A stretch of 45,256 nt of DNA from an uncultured Sutterella sp. (lineage in GTDB: Bacteria > Pseudomonadota > Gammaproteobacteria > Burkholderiales > Burkholderiaceae_F). Of the stretch, positions 25,132 through 33,655 are shown in pieces. Location: contig CAAECY010000019.1 in assembly GCA_900754475.1 (NCBI GenBank), positions 1 through 45,256 of the forward strand, written 5' to 3'. Each line of letters begins with the position of its first letter. Position 1 is the stretch's first letter. The position numbers and the translations under genes were made by a program. The notes under the pieces were generated by a model. That model made no database searches. It had not been told where the DNA came from and worked only from the letters and a program-made list of their open reading frames with translations.

Positions 25132-25145
25132 TTCTCGGAATAGCG
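25123..25145. promoter_or_regulatory. candidate ModE operator
   Basis: CGCTATTC (25123-25130), 7 bases, GAATAGCG (25138-25145). Symmetry, arm length and CGCTAT ends resemble the known E. coli ModE site (CGCTATATA-like half-sites, 6-base spacer). It covers the -10 and start of modABC, the right place for molybdate repression. Confidence 0.6.
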
Positions 25146-25253
25146 CTCGGGGCAAGTCCCGGGTGAAATTGTAGACCGACCGCGCGTTGGCGAACCCCGA
25201 ATTCCGGGCTCCGAACGCGACGGGAGGAGTCATTGCGTCGGAGGATTTTCAGC

Positions 25254-26015
25254 ATGAAGACGAAAAACGTTTTGTTCGGTGCGGTGCTTGCCGCAGTGGC
25301 GTGCACGGCCGTCAACGCCGAAGAAGTGCGCGTGGCGGTGGCCGCCAACTTTACGGCGCCCGCCCAGGAACTCGCGCCGATTTACGAAAAGGCGACGGGC
25401 GACAAGCTCCTTCTTTCCTTCGGTTCGACCGGGGCTTTCTACGCGCAGATCAAAAACGGCGCGCCCTTCGACGTGCTTCTTGCCGCCGACGACGAAACGC
25501 CCGCCAAGGCCGTGAAGGAAAACCACGGCGTGGCCGGCACGACCTTCACCTATGCGATCGGCAAGCTCGTGCTCTGGTCGGCCGATGCGAACCTCGTGAA
25601 GGGCGACGCCGCCGTTCTCACGACGGACGCCGTGAAGCACGTGGCCGTTGCGAACCCGAAGCTCGCGCCCTACGGCCTCGCCGCCCACGAAGCGATGCAG
25701 AAGCTCGGCATCGAAGCCGCGGTGACGCCCAAGATCGTCGAAGGCGACAACATCGGCAAGACCTTCCAGTTCGTGAAGACGGGCAACGCCCAGGCCGGTT
25801 TCGTGGCGCTCTCGCAGTGCTACAAGGACGGCGCCTTCACGTCGGGCTCGGGCTGGATCATCCCGGGCGATCTCTACAACCCCATCGCTCAGGACGCGGT
25901 CCTTCTGAAGAAGGGTGAAAAGAACGAGGGAGCGAAGCGCTTCCTCGAATTCCTGAAGTCGAGCCCCGAAGCCGCCCGCGTTCGCGAAGCGTACGGCTAC
26001 GGCACGGCCAAGTAA
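25254..26015 (+). CDS. modA: molybdate-binding periplasmic protein
   Basis: 253 residues with a signal peptide (cut after VNA at residue 22). It captures molybdate or tungstate and delivers it to ModB. Seen: VAVAANFTAPAQELAPIYEKATG, SFGSTGAFYAQIKNGAPFDV and GDNIGKTFQFV. ATG 25254 has AGGA 8 bases before it. First gene of modABC. Confidence 0.95.
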   Translation: MKTKNVLFGAVLAAVACTAVNAEEVRVAVAANFTAPAQELAPIYEKATGDKLLLSFGSTGAFYAQIKNGAPFDVLLAADDETPAKAVKENHGVAGTTFTYAIGKLVLWSADANLVKGDAAVLTTDAVKHVAVANPKLAPYGLAAHEAMQKLGIEAAVTPKIVEGDNIGKTFQFVKTGNAQAGFVALSQCYKDGAFTSGSGWIIPGDLYNPIAQDAVLLKKGEKNEGAKRFLEFLKSSPEAARVREAYGYGTAK

Positions 26016-26024
26016 GGCGCGGTC

Positions 26025-26699
26025 ATGTTCACCGCGGCGGACTTCGAGCCGATTTTCCTGAGCCTCAAACTCGCCGCGGTGACGACGGCGGTGCTGCTGC
26101 TCGTCGGGCTGCCGATCGCGTGGTGGCTCGCCCGCGGGCGGGGGACGGGGCGTGCGATCGTGGGTGCGATCGTTACGCTTCCCCTCGTACTGCCGCCCTC
26201 CGTCCTGGGGTTTTACATCCTCGTCGCCCTGGGGCCTGCGGGCCCGCTCGGGTGGTTCACTCAGACGATCGGGCTCGGCATCCTCAATTTCACCTTTACG
26301 GGGCTGGTGATCGGCTCCGTCATCTATTCGCTCCCCTTCATGGTGCAGCCTCTGCAGACCGCTTTCGAATCCGTCGGGCGTCGCCCGATCGAAGCGGCCG
26401 CCACGTTGCGCTGTCCGCCTCTCGAAGCCTTCTGGTGCGTCGTGATGCCGCTCGCGCGGCACGGCATCGTCACGGGCGTGCTGATGACCTTCGCGCACAC
26501 GATCGGCGAATTCGGCGTCGTGCTGATGATCGGCGGCAACATCCCGGGCGAAACGCAGGTCGTCTCGACCGAGATCTTCACGTACGTCGAAGCGATGGAA
26601 TACGGCAAGGCGCACGTCCTTGCGGGCGGCATGCTCGTGTTCAGTTTCCTGGTGTTGGCGGGGCTCAATCTGCTGAACCGCCGACGGGCGGCCTCTTGA
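26025..26699 (+). CDS. modB: molybdate ABC transporter permease
   Basis: 224 residues, five or six membrane helices. The EAA loop that contacts the ATPase reads EAAATLRCPPLEAFWCVVMP. Also ITLPLVLPP-like LPLVLPPSVLGFY and HTIGEFGVVLMIGGNIPG, typical of ModB/CysT permeases. It begins 10 bases after modA and ends 10 bases before modC. Confidence 0.95.
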   Translation: MFTAADFEPIFLSLKLAAVTTAVLLLVGLPIAWWLARGRGTGRAIVGAIVTLPLVLPPSVLGFYILVALGPAGPLGWFTQTIGLGILNFTFTGLVIGSVIYSLPFMVQPLQTAFESVGRRPIEAAATLRCPPLEAFWCVVMPLARHGIVTGVLMTFAHTIGEFGVVLMIGGNIPGETQVVSTEIFTYVEAMEYGKAHVLAGGMLVFSFLVLAGLNLLNRRRAAS

Positions 26700-26709
26700 G
26701 GGGTGCGGC

Positions 26710-27864
26710 ATGACGTTTTTCGATTTCTTTACGGGGAAGCGCCCCTCGGCGCATCCCGCGCACGGCGCGAGCGACGCCTCGGGGAGCGTGCGCCTCACGC
26801 TCGAGCGCTCGACGGGGTTCGAACTCGACGTCGACTTTACGATTCCCGAAAAAGGCATCACGGTGCTTTTCGGCCCGTCGGGCTGCGGCAAGACAACGGT
26901 GCTTCGCTGCGTGGCGGGGCTCGAACGGGCGCGCGGGCGCGTCTTTGCGGGCGGGAACCTCTGGCAGGACGACGCTTCGGGCGTTTTCGTTCCCACCCAC
27001 GGGCGCAACCTCGGGTACGTCTTTCAGGAGGCGAGCCTTTTCGAGCACCTGAACGTTCGGGAGAATCTGCGCTTCGGCCTGAAGCGCGCCCGAACGACGG
27101 ACGGCGAAGCACGTCTTGCCGAGGCCGTGGAGTTGCTCGGGATCGGCGGATTGCTCGATCGTTCGGTCGACGAACTTTCGGGCGGCGAAAAGCAGCGTTG
27201 CGCCATCGCGCGCGCTCTGGCTCTTCGCCCCGACATTCTCCTCATGGACGAGCCGCTCTCGGCCCTCGACTGGGCGCGAAAGCGCGAATTCCTCCCGTGG
27301 CTTGAAAAGCTCAAGGACGAACTGAGCATTCCCATTCTCTACGTCACCCACTCGACCGAGGAAATGACGCGCCTGGCAGACCGCCTCGTCGTCCTCTCGC
27401 AAGGGCGCGTGCTCGCCCAAGGGGCGCTTCGCGACGTTCTCGCCGACCCGAGGGTTTCCGTTCCCGCGGGCGACGGCCGCGGGGTCGTTCTGGAGGGCGA
27501 GGTGCGCTCGATTTCCGACGCGTGGCATACGGCCTCGGTGGCGGCGGGCGACTGGACCTTCGAAGTGCCCGCAGGGGCGCTTCGACCCGGCAGCCGCGTT
27601 CGCCTTCGCGTTCTCGCGCGGGACGTGAGTCTCGTTCTGGAGAAGCCCGAACGCACGTCGATTCGCAACGTTCTTCGCGTTCGCATTGCGGAGTTCGTGC
27701 CGGCCGAGCGGCCGGACGACCCGTACGTGCACGTCGTTCTCGAAGAGGAAACGGGCGGCCGACGGATGCTCGCGCGCCTTCTCGCGCACTCGGTCGACGA
27801 GCTCGGCCTCGCGCGGGGCATGACCCTCTGGACGCAGGTGAAGTCGGCCGGCGTCGTCCTCTGA
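26710..27864 (+). CDS. modC: molybdate ABC transporter ATP-binding protein
   Basis: 384 residues. Walker A GPSGCGKTT (55-63), signature LSGGEKQ (156-162), Walker B ILLMDEP and the switch histidine VTHSTEE. The C-terminal Mop/TOBE domain (about 290-384) allows feedback by molybdate. The N-terminus carries about 25 extra low-complexity residues compared with usual ModC. Last gene of modABC; strong terminator after it. Confidence 0.95.
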   Translation: MTFFDFFTGKRPSAHPAHGASDASGSVRLTLERSTGFELDVDFTIPEKGITVLFGPSGCGKTTVLRCVAGLERARGRVFAGGNLWQDDASGVFVPTHGRNLGYVFQEASLFEHLNVRENLRFGLKRARTTDGEARLAEAVELLGIGGLLDRSVDELSGGEKQRCAIARALALRPDILLMDEPLSALDWARKREFLPWLEKLKDELSIPILYVTHSTEEMTRLADRLVVLSQGRVLAQGALRDVLADPRVSVPAGDGRGVVLEGEVRSISDAWHTASVAAGDWTFEVPAGALRPGSRVRLRVLARDVSLVLEKPERTSIRNVLRVRIAEFVPAERPDDPYVHVVLEEETGGRRMLARLLAHSVDELGLARGMTLWTQVKSAGVVL

Positions 27865-27894
27865 GCCTCTTCGCCCGACCTCGCGAAAAAACGG

Positions 27895-27926
27895 AAAAGG
27901 CCGCACGGAATCGTGCGGCCTTTTTT
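27895..27926. terminator. terminator after modC
   Basis: AAAAGGCCGCACG (27895-27907) pairs over 13 bases with 27912-27924, loop GAAT, six T. Also fits the converging purB. Confidence 0.93.
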
Positions 27927-27940
27927 CAGGGCTTTCGGTG

Positions 27941-27968
27941 CCGGTCGAAGTCGACCGGTACCGGTCGA
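27941..27968. repeat. phased palindrome cluster of CCGGTCGA
   Basis: CCGGTCGA occurs at 27941-27948, inverted at 27951-27958, and direct again at 27961-27968, a 10-base step. This makes two overlapping palindromes of 18 bases each. It lies between the modC terminator and the purB stop, outside any supported gene. Confidence 0.7.
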
Positions 27969-27990
27969 TCCGGGGCGTCCGACGCTTTCG

Positions 27991-28017
27991 ATGTGCTCGA
28001 TGCGCTCAATGTGCGTC
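27991..28017. repeat. 9-bp tandem repeat, three copies
   Basis: ATGTGCTCG, ATGCGCTCA, ATGTGCGTC in tandem, flanked by GTCCGACG (27978) and CGTCGGGAC (28014), which could pair with one bulge. Confidence 0.5.
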
Positions 28018-28040
28018 GGGACGTTCGGACCTCAAGCCGA

Positions 28041-29405
28041 TCAGCAGCGGCGGGCGAGCTCGGGGGCCTTGCCGATGTAGGTGGCGGGGGTGAGCTCCAT
28101 GAGGCGCGCCTTGGCGTCGGCGGGGATCTCAAGACCTTCGATGAAGGTGCGCATCGTTTCGGGCGTGATGCCCTTGCCGCGTGTGAGAGCCTTGAGCTGC
28201 TCGTAGGGGTGCGGCACGCCGTAGCGACGCATGACGGTCTGGACGGCTTCGGCGAGCACTTCCCAGGCGTGATCGAGGTCTTCGGCGATGCGGGCTTCGT
28301 TCACCTGGAGCTTCCCGAGGCCGCGCGTGAGCGCGTTGTAGCCGATGAAGCAGTAGCCGAACGCGACGCCGAGGTTGCGCAGCACGGTCGAGTCCGTGAG
28401 GTCGCGCTGCCAGCGGGAAACGGGGAGCTTGCCGGCGAGGTGGCCGAGCAGGGCGTTGGCGATGCCGAGGTTGCCTTCGGAGTTTTCGAAGTCGATGGGG
28501 TTGACCTTGTGGGGCATCGTCGAGGAGCCGACTTCGCCTTCCTTGAGCTTCTGACGGAAGAAGCCGAGCGAGATGTAGCCCCAGACGTCGCGGTCGAAGT
28601 CGAGCAGGATCGTGTTGGCGCGTTCGATCTCATGGAAGAGTTCGGCCATGTAGTCGTGCGGCTCGATCTGGATCGTGTGCGTGTTGAAGACGGCGCCGAG
28701 GCGTTCTTCGACGACCTTGCGCGAGAAGCTTTCCCAGTCGAAGTCGGGGTAGGCGATCAGGTGGGCGTTGTAGTTGCCGACGGCGCCGTTCATCTTGGCG
28801 TAGATCTTCACGGCTTCGATGGCTTCGATCACGCGGTTGAGGCGCACGGCGACGTTGGCGAATTCCTTGCCGACGGTCGTGGGGGAAGCGGTCTGGCCGT
28901 GCGTGCGGGAGAGCATCGGAATGTCGGCCCACTGCTTGGCGAAGTCGGCGATCGTCGCGTGGATGCGCTTCAAGTAGGCGACGAGCTCGGCGCGGCCCTT
29001 CGTGAGCATGAGGGCGTGCGAGGTGTTGTTGATGTCTTCGCTCGTGCAGGCGAAGTGAACGAACTCGGCGGCGCTCTTCAATTCTTCGTCGTGCGCGACG
29101 CGGTCCTTGATCCAGTATTCGACGGCCTTGACGTCGTGGTTGGTCGTGCGTTCGATCGCCTTCACCGCTTCGCAGTCTTCGAGCGAGAAGTTGTCGGCGA
29201 GGCCGCGAAGGAAGGCCTTGCCGTGGTCGGAGAGGTGGGGCAGCTCTTCGAAGCCCGCTTCGGAAAGGGCGATGAGCCATTCGACTTCGACGCGAACGCG
29301 GGCGTTCATGAAGGCGCATTCGGAGAAGATGTCGCGCAGCACGTCGGTCTGCGAGGCGTAGCGGCCGTCGATCGGAGAGAGCGCGGTGAGAGGATTGAGA
29401 GCCAT
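28041..29405 (-). CDS. purB: adenylosuccinate lyase
   Basis: 454 residues. It releases fumarate from SAICAR and from adenylosuccinate in purine synthesis. The lyase signature GSSTMPHKVNPIDFE is present, as are HACTSEDINNT-like FACTSEDINNT and SRTHGQTASPTTVGKE with the catalytic histidine. GAGGAA lies 8 bases before ATG. Length and motifs match the proteobacterial form of about 456 residues. Confidence 0.97.
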   Translation of the reverse strand: MALNPLTALSPIDGRYASQTDVLRDIFSECAFMNARVRVEVEWLIALSEAGFEELPHLSDHGKAFLRGLADNFSLEDCEAVKAIERTTNHDVKAVEYWIKDRVAHDEELKSAAEFVHFACTSEDINNTSHALMLTKGRAELVAYLKRIHATIADFAKQWADIPMLSRTHGQTASPTTVGKEFANVAVRLNRVIEAIEAVKIYAKMNGAVGNYNAHLIAYPDFDWESFSRKVVEERLGAVFNTHTIQIEPHDYMAELFHEIERANTILLDFDRDVWGYISLGFFRQKLKEGEVGSSTMPHKVNPIDFENSEGNLGIANALLGHLAGKLPVSRWQRDLTDSTVLRNLGVAFGYCFIGYNALTRGLGKLQVNEARIAEDLDHAWEVLAEAVQTVMRRYGVPHPYEQLKALTRGKGITPETMRTFIEGLEIPADAKARLMELTPATYIGKAPELARRC

Positions 29406-29732
29406 GTTCCGGGTTCCTCAAATTGAAGTTGAAAAGACGAAAAAATCGGTCGGATCGTGCGCTTCGGCGGGGCGCGAAAGCGAAAGGGCGGCCGGGGCCG
29501 AAGCCGCGAAGCGGACGATCGAAAAATCGGAAAACTCGCTATTTTAACGAAAAGCGCGAACCGATCGGACCGATGGGGCGGCCCGAGACGCATCGGCGGT
29601 TTTTGCGGGATTTCGGGGGAAACCGAGCGTTTTTTCGCTACCGCACGCAGGGCGTAAGACCGTATGATTGCAACGAAATTCAACGCGGCGGGCTCCGTTC
29701 CCGTCGAATCCGTCGATCTAGTGGAGAGAGGA
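29406..29732. other. intergenic region, no gene seen
   Basis: 327 bases between divergent purB and the sulfotransferase. It should hold both promoters. TATGAT at 29663-29668 is the best -10 for the rightward gene, without a good -35. No inverted repeat stood out. Confidence 0.35.
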
Positions 29733-31532
29733 ATGCTGAAAAGAACCCTGATTGCGGCTCACTGTGTTTTGGCGCTTTGCGCCCTGCCCGCCTGGGCGAG
29801 CGGCGGTGCGAGCGGCACCAAGGTGACGTTTGAAACCCAGGGCGAATTGGGCGAGGTGGTGAACAACCCCTACGACATCGCCCCTCTGACGTCCGTGATT
29901 CGAAACGGGGGGTACGAACTCCTGAAGGCGCACGTGCGCGTTCTTCCGAAGACGGGCGGCGTTGAAATCGCCTACGACGTCGGTCCGACGGCGCTGCGCA
30001 CCTACGGCGGGATCCCGGTCTTCGGTCTCTACGCCGACTACCTCAACAAGGTCGAAGTTTCCTACACCCGCGTCGCGCACGGCGTGAAGGAAGAGAAGAA
30101 AGAAACCTATTCCATCTGGACGCCGCCCGTGTGGCTCGAACCCACCTGGGGGAACGGCCGTCCCTACAAGACCTTCGACGTCGAGGTGACGAAAAAGCCG
30201 TCGAAGGAATTCGCCGACCGCCTCTACTTCATCAACAACCTCCTGCCCGCTTCTCCGAAGGGCGTGCGCGCCGTTTGGAACAATCCCACGGGCGGCGCGC
30301 TCGAGTGGAATTTCTATCCGCAAAACGCCATCGTCGACACGACGGGCGAAGTGCGTTGGTACATGCAGCCGCAGTCGATCTACGATCCGCGCGACATGTT
30401 GAAGAGCGGCATCATGATGGGGTTCCACCAGAACGAGGACGGCGCGCTCTCGTGGGGTTACGGCCAGCGCTACGCGAAGTACGACCTCATGGGCCGTGAA
30501 GTCTTCAACCGGCGCCTTCCCGACGGCTACGCCGACTTCAGCCACGCCATGGCGCTCGGTCCCGACGGCCGCTACTTCCTGCGCGTCGCGGGCGCGGACG
30601 TGCGTCGCGCGGACGACACGCGCGTTCGCACCGTGCGCGACCTCATCATCGAGGTCGATGCCAACGGTCGGGTGACCGACGAATGGCGCCTCTGGGACAT
30701 TCTCGACCCGCAGCGCAACATCGTCCTGAAGTCGATCGACCAGGGGGCCGTGTGCCTCAACGTCGACGTGTCGCAGTCGGGCAAGACGCTCACGGCCGCG
30801 CAGATCGCCAAGCTCGAAGCCCAGCACGCCTTCGGCGACATCACCGGTACGGGCATGGGTCGCAACTGGGCGCACGTCAACTCGATCGACTACGACGAAG
30901 CGGACGATTCGATCATCCTCTCTTCGCGCCACCAGTCGGCGGTCGTCAAGATCGGTCGCGACAAGCAGGTGAAGTGGATCCTCGCCGCCCCGAACGGCTG
31001 GAACGAAGCGCTGCGCGGCAAGGTGCTCACGCCGGTTGACAAAAACGGCAAGAAGCTCGAGTGCCGACTCGGCCGCTGCGAAGGCGACTTCGACTGGACC
31101 TGGACGCAGCACACGGGCTGGAAGGTCGACGAACTGAGCAAGGGCGACATCCTCTACCTCTCGGTCTTCGACAATGGCGACGGGCGTGCGTTCCGCCAGC
31201 CCGACGATCCGAAGGAAAAGTACAGCCGTGCCGTTCTCTACAAGATCGACCAGAAGGCGATGACGGTCGAGCAGGTTTGGGACTACGGTCGCGAACGCGG
31301 TCACGAGCTCTACAGCCCCGTGACGAGCTCGGTCGAATACAAGAAGGACAAGAATTCGTTCGTGGTCTACTGGGCTTCGATCGACCTGACGGACCCGAAG
31401 GCCCAGGGCCCCAACCCGGTCCTCACCGAGTTCCGTTACGGCGAGAAGGAACCCGCCTTTGAAATGAAGCTCCACGGCACGTTCGGCTACCGCGCGTTGT
31501 CGATCGACCTCACGAAGGCGTTCGGCCGCTAA
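29733..31532 (+). CDS. assT: periplasmic aryl-sulfate sulfotransferase
   Basis: 599 residues with a signal peptide (cut after AWA at residue 22). The enzyme moves sulfate from one phenolic sulfate to another phenol without PAPS. The active site of E. coli AssT (His252, His356, Asn358, Arg374, His436) is matched by His271, His381, Asn383, Arg399 and His460; His460 (TWTQHTGW) would carry the sulfo group. Cys444 and Cys449 correspond to the short-range disulfide formed by DsbL in E. coli; no dsbL or dsbI is adjacent. ATG 29733 has GGAG six bases before it. Single gene with its own terminator. Confidence 0.92.
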   Translation: MLKRTLIAAHCVLALCALPAWASGGASGTKVTFETQGELGEVVNNPYDIAPLTSVIRNGGYELLKAHVRVLPKTGGVEIAYDVGPTALRTYGGIPVFGLYADYLNKVEVSYTRVAHGVKEEKKETYSIWTPPVWLEPTWGNGRPYKTFDVEVTKKPSKEFADRLYFINNLLPASPKGVRAVWNNPTGGALEWNFYPQNAIVDTTGEVRWYMQPQSIYDPRDMLKSGIMMGFHQNEDGALSWGYGQRYAKYDLMGREVFNRRLPDGYADFSHAMALGPDGRYFLRVAGADVRRADDTRVRTVRDLIIEVDANGRVTDEWRLWDILDPQRNIVLKSIDQGAVCLNVDVSQSGKTLTAAQIAKLEAQHAFGDITGTGMGRNWAHVNSIDYDEADDSIILSSRHQSAVVKIGRDKQVKWILAAPNGWNEALRGKVLTPVDKNGKKLECRLGRCEGDFDWTWTQHTGWKVDELSKGDILYLSVFDNGDGRAFRQPDDPKEKYSRAVLYKIDQKAMTVEQVWDYGRERGHELYSPVTSSVEYKKDKNSFVVYWASIDLTDPKAQGPNPVLTEFRYGEKEPAFEMKLHGTFGYRALSIDLTKAFGR

Positions 31533-31573
31533 TCGGCCTTGGGGCGTCTTTTCGCCCTTAGCCCCCGAAAAAG

Positions 31574-31607
31574 GGCGCCGCGGCTCGTTCGAGCGCGGCG
31601 CCTTTTT
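31574..31607. terminator. terminator between assT and the response regulator gene
   Basis: Arms 31574-31587 and 31590-31602 pair with one bulged G; T-run at 31603-31607 and A-run on the left side. Confidence 0.88.
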
Positions 31608-31663
31608 CTTCGTCTGATTTTCGGCGAGCCGTCTTTCGGTCTCTTTCGGACGGCGTTCGAGCC

Positions 31664-32320
31664 TCACAGAATCTCGTCGCCGTTCGCAAGGCACAGCTCG
31701 TAGAGGAGCGCGCTCACGGGTTTCGCGTTCATCTTGCGGCTGAAGTGCGCGCGGTGCACTTCCACCGTGCGCTGCGAGAGATAGAGCTGCTCGGCGATTT
31801 CGCTGTTGCGCAGACCCCGACAGAGCTTTTCGAAAATCTGACGCTCGCGCGGCGTGAAGCTGTTGAGCAGGTCGTAGATGCGCCGCTTGCGGGCTTTCTG
31901 ATTGCTGAGCGCCAGCGCGCGGTCGACCGAGTGCTGCAGTCGCGCGGGGTCGACGGGTTTGAGCAGGTAGTCGACGGCTCCGCCCGCCATGGCTTCCACA
32001 GCCGTTTCGACCTGATCGTCGTTCGAGAGAAAGATGATCGAAATCGGGCTTTTCACGGCCGCAAGCTCGCGTTGGAGCGCCAGACCGTCTTCGAGTTCGG
32101 GCGTGCCGATGTCCGTGATGAGACAGCCCGGACGGTCGAGCGCCACCGAGTCGAAGAACGCGTCGTGCGTCATGAACGGGATGACGTTGTAGTTGCGGGA
32201 AAGCGCAAACGTGAGCGAAAAGCGGACTTCTTCGCTGTCGATGATCCAGACGGGCCCGGAGGCGGCGTTTTTGGCGACTTCGGGCGGAACGAGTTCGGGG
32301 AATAGCGTAGGGGTGGTCAT
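31664..32320 (-). CDS. FixJ/TtrR-type response regulator (LuxR family)
   Basis: 218 residues. Receiver domain with acidic Asp28/Glu30, phosphoacceptor Asp70 (CLITDIG), Ser99 and Lys121 (LLKPV), then a LuxR-type helix-turn-helix (FTPRERQIFEKL ... SEIAEQLYLSQRTVEVHR, 155-190). Such regulators activate transcription after phosphorylation by a sensor kinase. No kinase gene is nearby, so it is an orphan here. ATG 32320 has AAGGA unusually close (two to three bases). The frame is open to 32395, which would add 25 residues, so the start is uncertain. Confidence 0.85.
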   Translation of the reverse strand: MTTPTLFPELVPPEVAKNAASGPVWIIDSEEVRFSLTFALSRNYNVIPFMTHDAFFDSVALDRPGCLITDIGTPELEDGLALQRELAAVKSPISIIFLSNDDQVETAVEAMAGGAVDYLLKPVDPARLQHSVDRALALSNQKARKRRIYDLLNSFTPRERQIFEKLCRGLRNSEIAEQLYLSQRTVEVHRAHFSRKMNAKPVSALLYELCLANGDEIL

Positions 32321-32494
32321 GTTCCTTGGCGAGTCGACCGCACGGAGTGCGGACGGCGGTTTCGGGCGTATTGCCTCATAATGACTAAAAGACATTCTCT
32401 CAGAAATCGCATCGGAGAATCGGGGCTCGAAACGCGGGACCGGCCGGGCGAGCGTCCCGAGGCGTTTTGCGCGGGGCTCATCGGAGACAACCCT

Positions 32495-33655
32495 ATGACG
32501 TTCTCGACGAATGGCGCCGGGTACGGCGCCGCCAACGCATCGACGGGCAACCTCTTCGAGGACCTGCCCTCGCGCTCGGGAGGCGTGACGCCCGCACCCG
32601 TCGGCGAAGCGCTCGCACTGCTCGGGCGGCAGCTGCCGCGGGACGTGCGGCTCGGCTCATCGAGCTGGAATTTCCCCGGATGGCTCGGTCTCGTCTATGG
32701 AGCGGGCTCGGGAGAGAGACGCTTGCACGCCGAAGGGCTCAAGGCCTACGCGGCCTGGCCGCTCTTTCGCACGGTGGGGCTCGACCGAAATTTCTACCGC
32801 CCTTACGCGGTCGAGGAACTCGCAAACTTCGCCGCTCAGGTGCCCGAAGATTTTCGCTTCATCGTCAAGGCGCCGCGCGATCTCACGGACCCGTACCTGC
32901 GCGCCCCCACGGGGAGGCCGCTTCGGGCCAATCCGAATTACCTCAACGTCGAGCGCCTCAAGAGCACCTATTTCGCACCCGTCGAAGCGGGGCTCGGCGA
33001 CAAGACGGGCGTGCAGGTGCTGCAGTTCTCACCCTTCCCGCACGAAGCCCTGCGCCGACCCGAGGACCGCGAACGCGCGACCGACGCGCTCGTGCGGTTT
33101 TTCGACGCCGTCTCGGAAGCCAACACGAGCGGACGCCTCGTCGCGGCGGAATTTCGCAATTACGAATTCGTCACGCCGCGCCTTTACGGCGCGATGCGTC
33201 GGGCGGGCATTCGACCCGTGATCGGGCTCCACCCCGCGATGCCGCCGCTCGTGCGGCAGATGACGGCGCTGCGCTTTTACGAAACGGGCGAACGCGCCGC
33301 CGACCCGAGGGGCGACTGGCCGATTACGGGACCCCTGGTCGTTCGGTGGTCGCTTGCGGCCAACCGCTTCTACGACACCGCGAAGGCCGACTGGTCGCCC
33401 TTCAACGCGGTCGCCGCCCCGGACCCCGCCACGCGCGCGGCGCTTGCGGGCCTCATCGTGCGGGCGCACGCAAGCGGCGCCCCCACTTTCATGGCGGTCA
33501 ACAACAAGGCCGAAGGCTGTGCGCCCGAAACCGTTCGGGCGGTCGCAGAAGCCGTGGTGGCGATGAACGATCGGAGGCTCGAGCGCGAACGGCGTACGGA
33601 ACTTGAAGCCGCGGCGCGCGATCGGCGCCTCGCGCCTCCCGTCGATCACCAGTGA
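32495..33655 (+). CDS. DUF72 (YecE-like) family protein
   Basis: 386 residues, longer than E. coli YecE (about 270). The TIM-barrel family is recognised by RLGSSSWNFPGW, FYRPYAVEELANFAAQVPEDFRFIVKAP, the QFSPFP strand and the late FMAVNNKAEGCAPETV. The molecular role of DUF72 is not established. ATG 32495 is set by GGAG eight bases before it; the frame opens 114 bases earlier. Its end overlaps the converging nitroreductase gene by 10 bases. Confidence 0.85.
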   Translation: MTFSTNGAGYGAANASTGNLFEDLPSRSGGVTPAPVGEALALLGRQLPRDVRLGSSSWNFPGWLGLVYGAGSGERRLHAEGLKAYAAWPLFRTVGLDRNFYRPYAVEELANFAAQVPEDFRFIVKAPRDLTDPYLRAPTGRPLRANPNYLNVERLKSTYFAPVEAGLGDKTGVQVLQFSPFPHEALRRPEDRERATDALVRFFDAVSEANTSGRLVAAEFRNYEFVTPRLYGAMRRAGIRPVIGLHPAMPPLVRQMTALRFYETGERAADPRGDWPITGPLVVRWSLAANRFYDTAKADWSPFNAVAAPDPATRAALAGLIVRAHASGAPTFMAVNNKAEGCAPETVRAVAEAVVAMNDRRLERERRTELEAAARDRRLAPPVDHQ

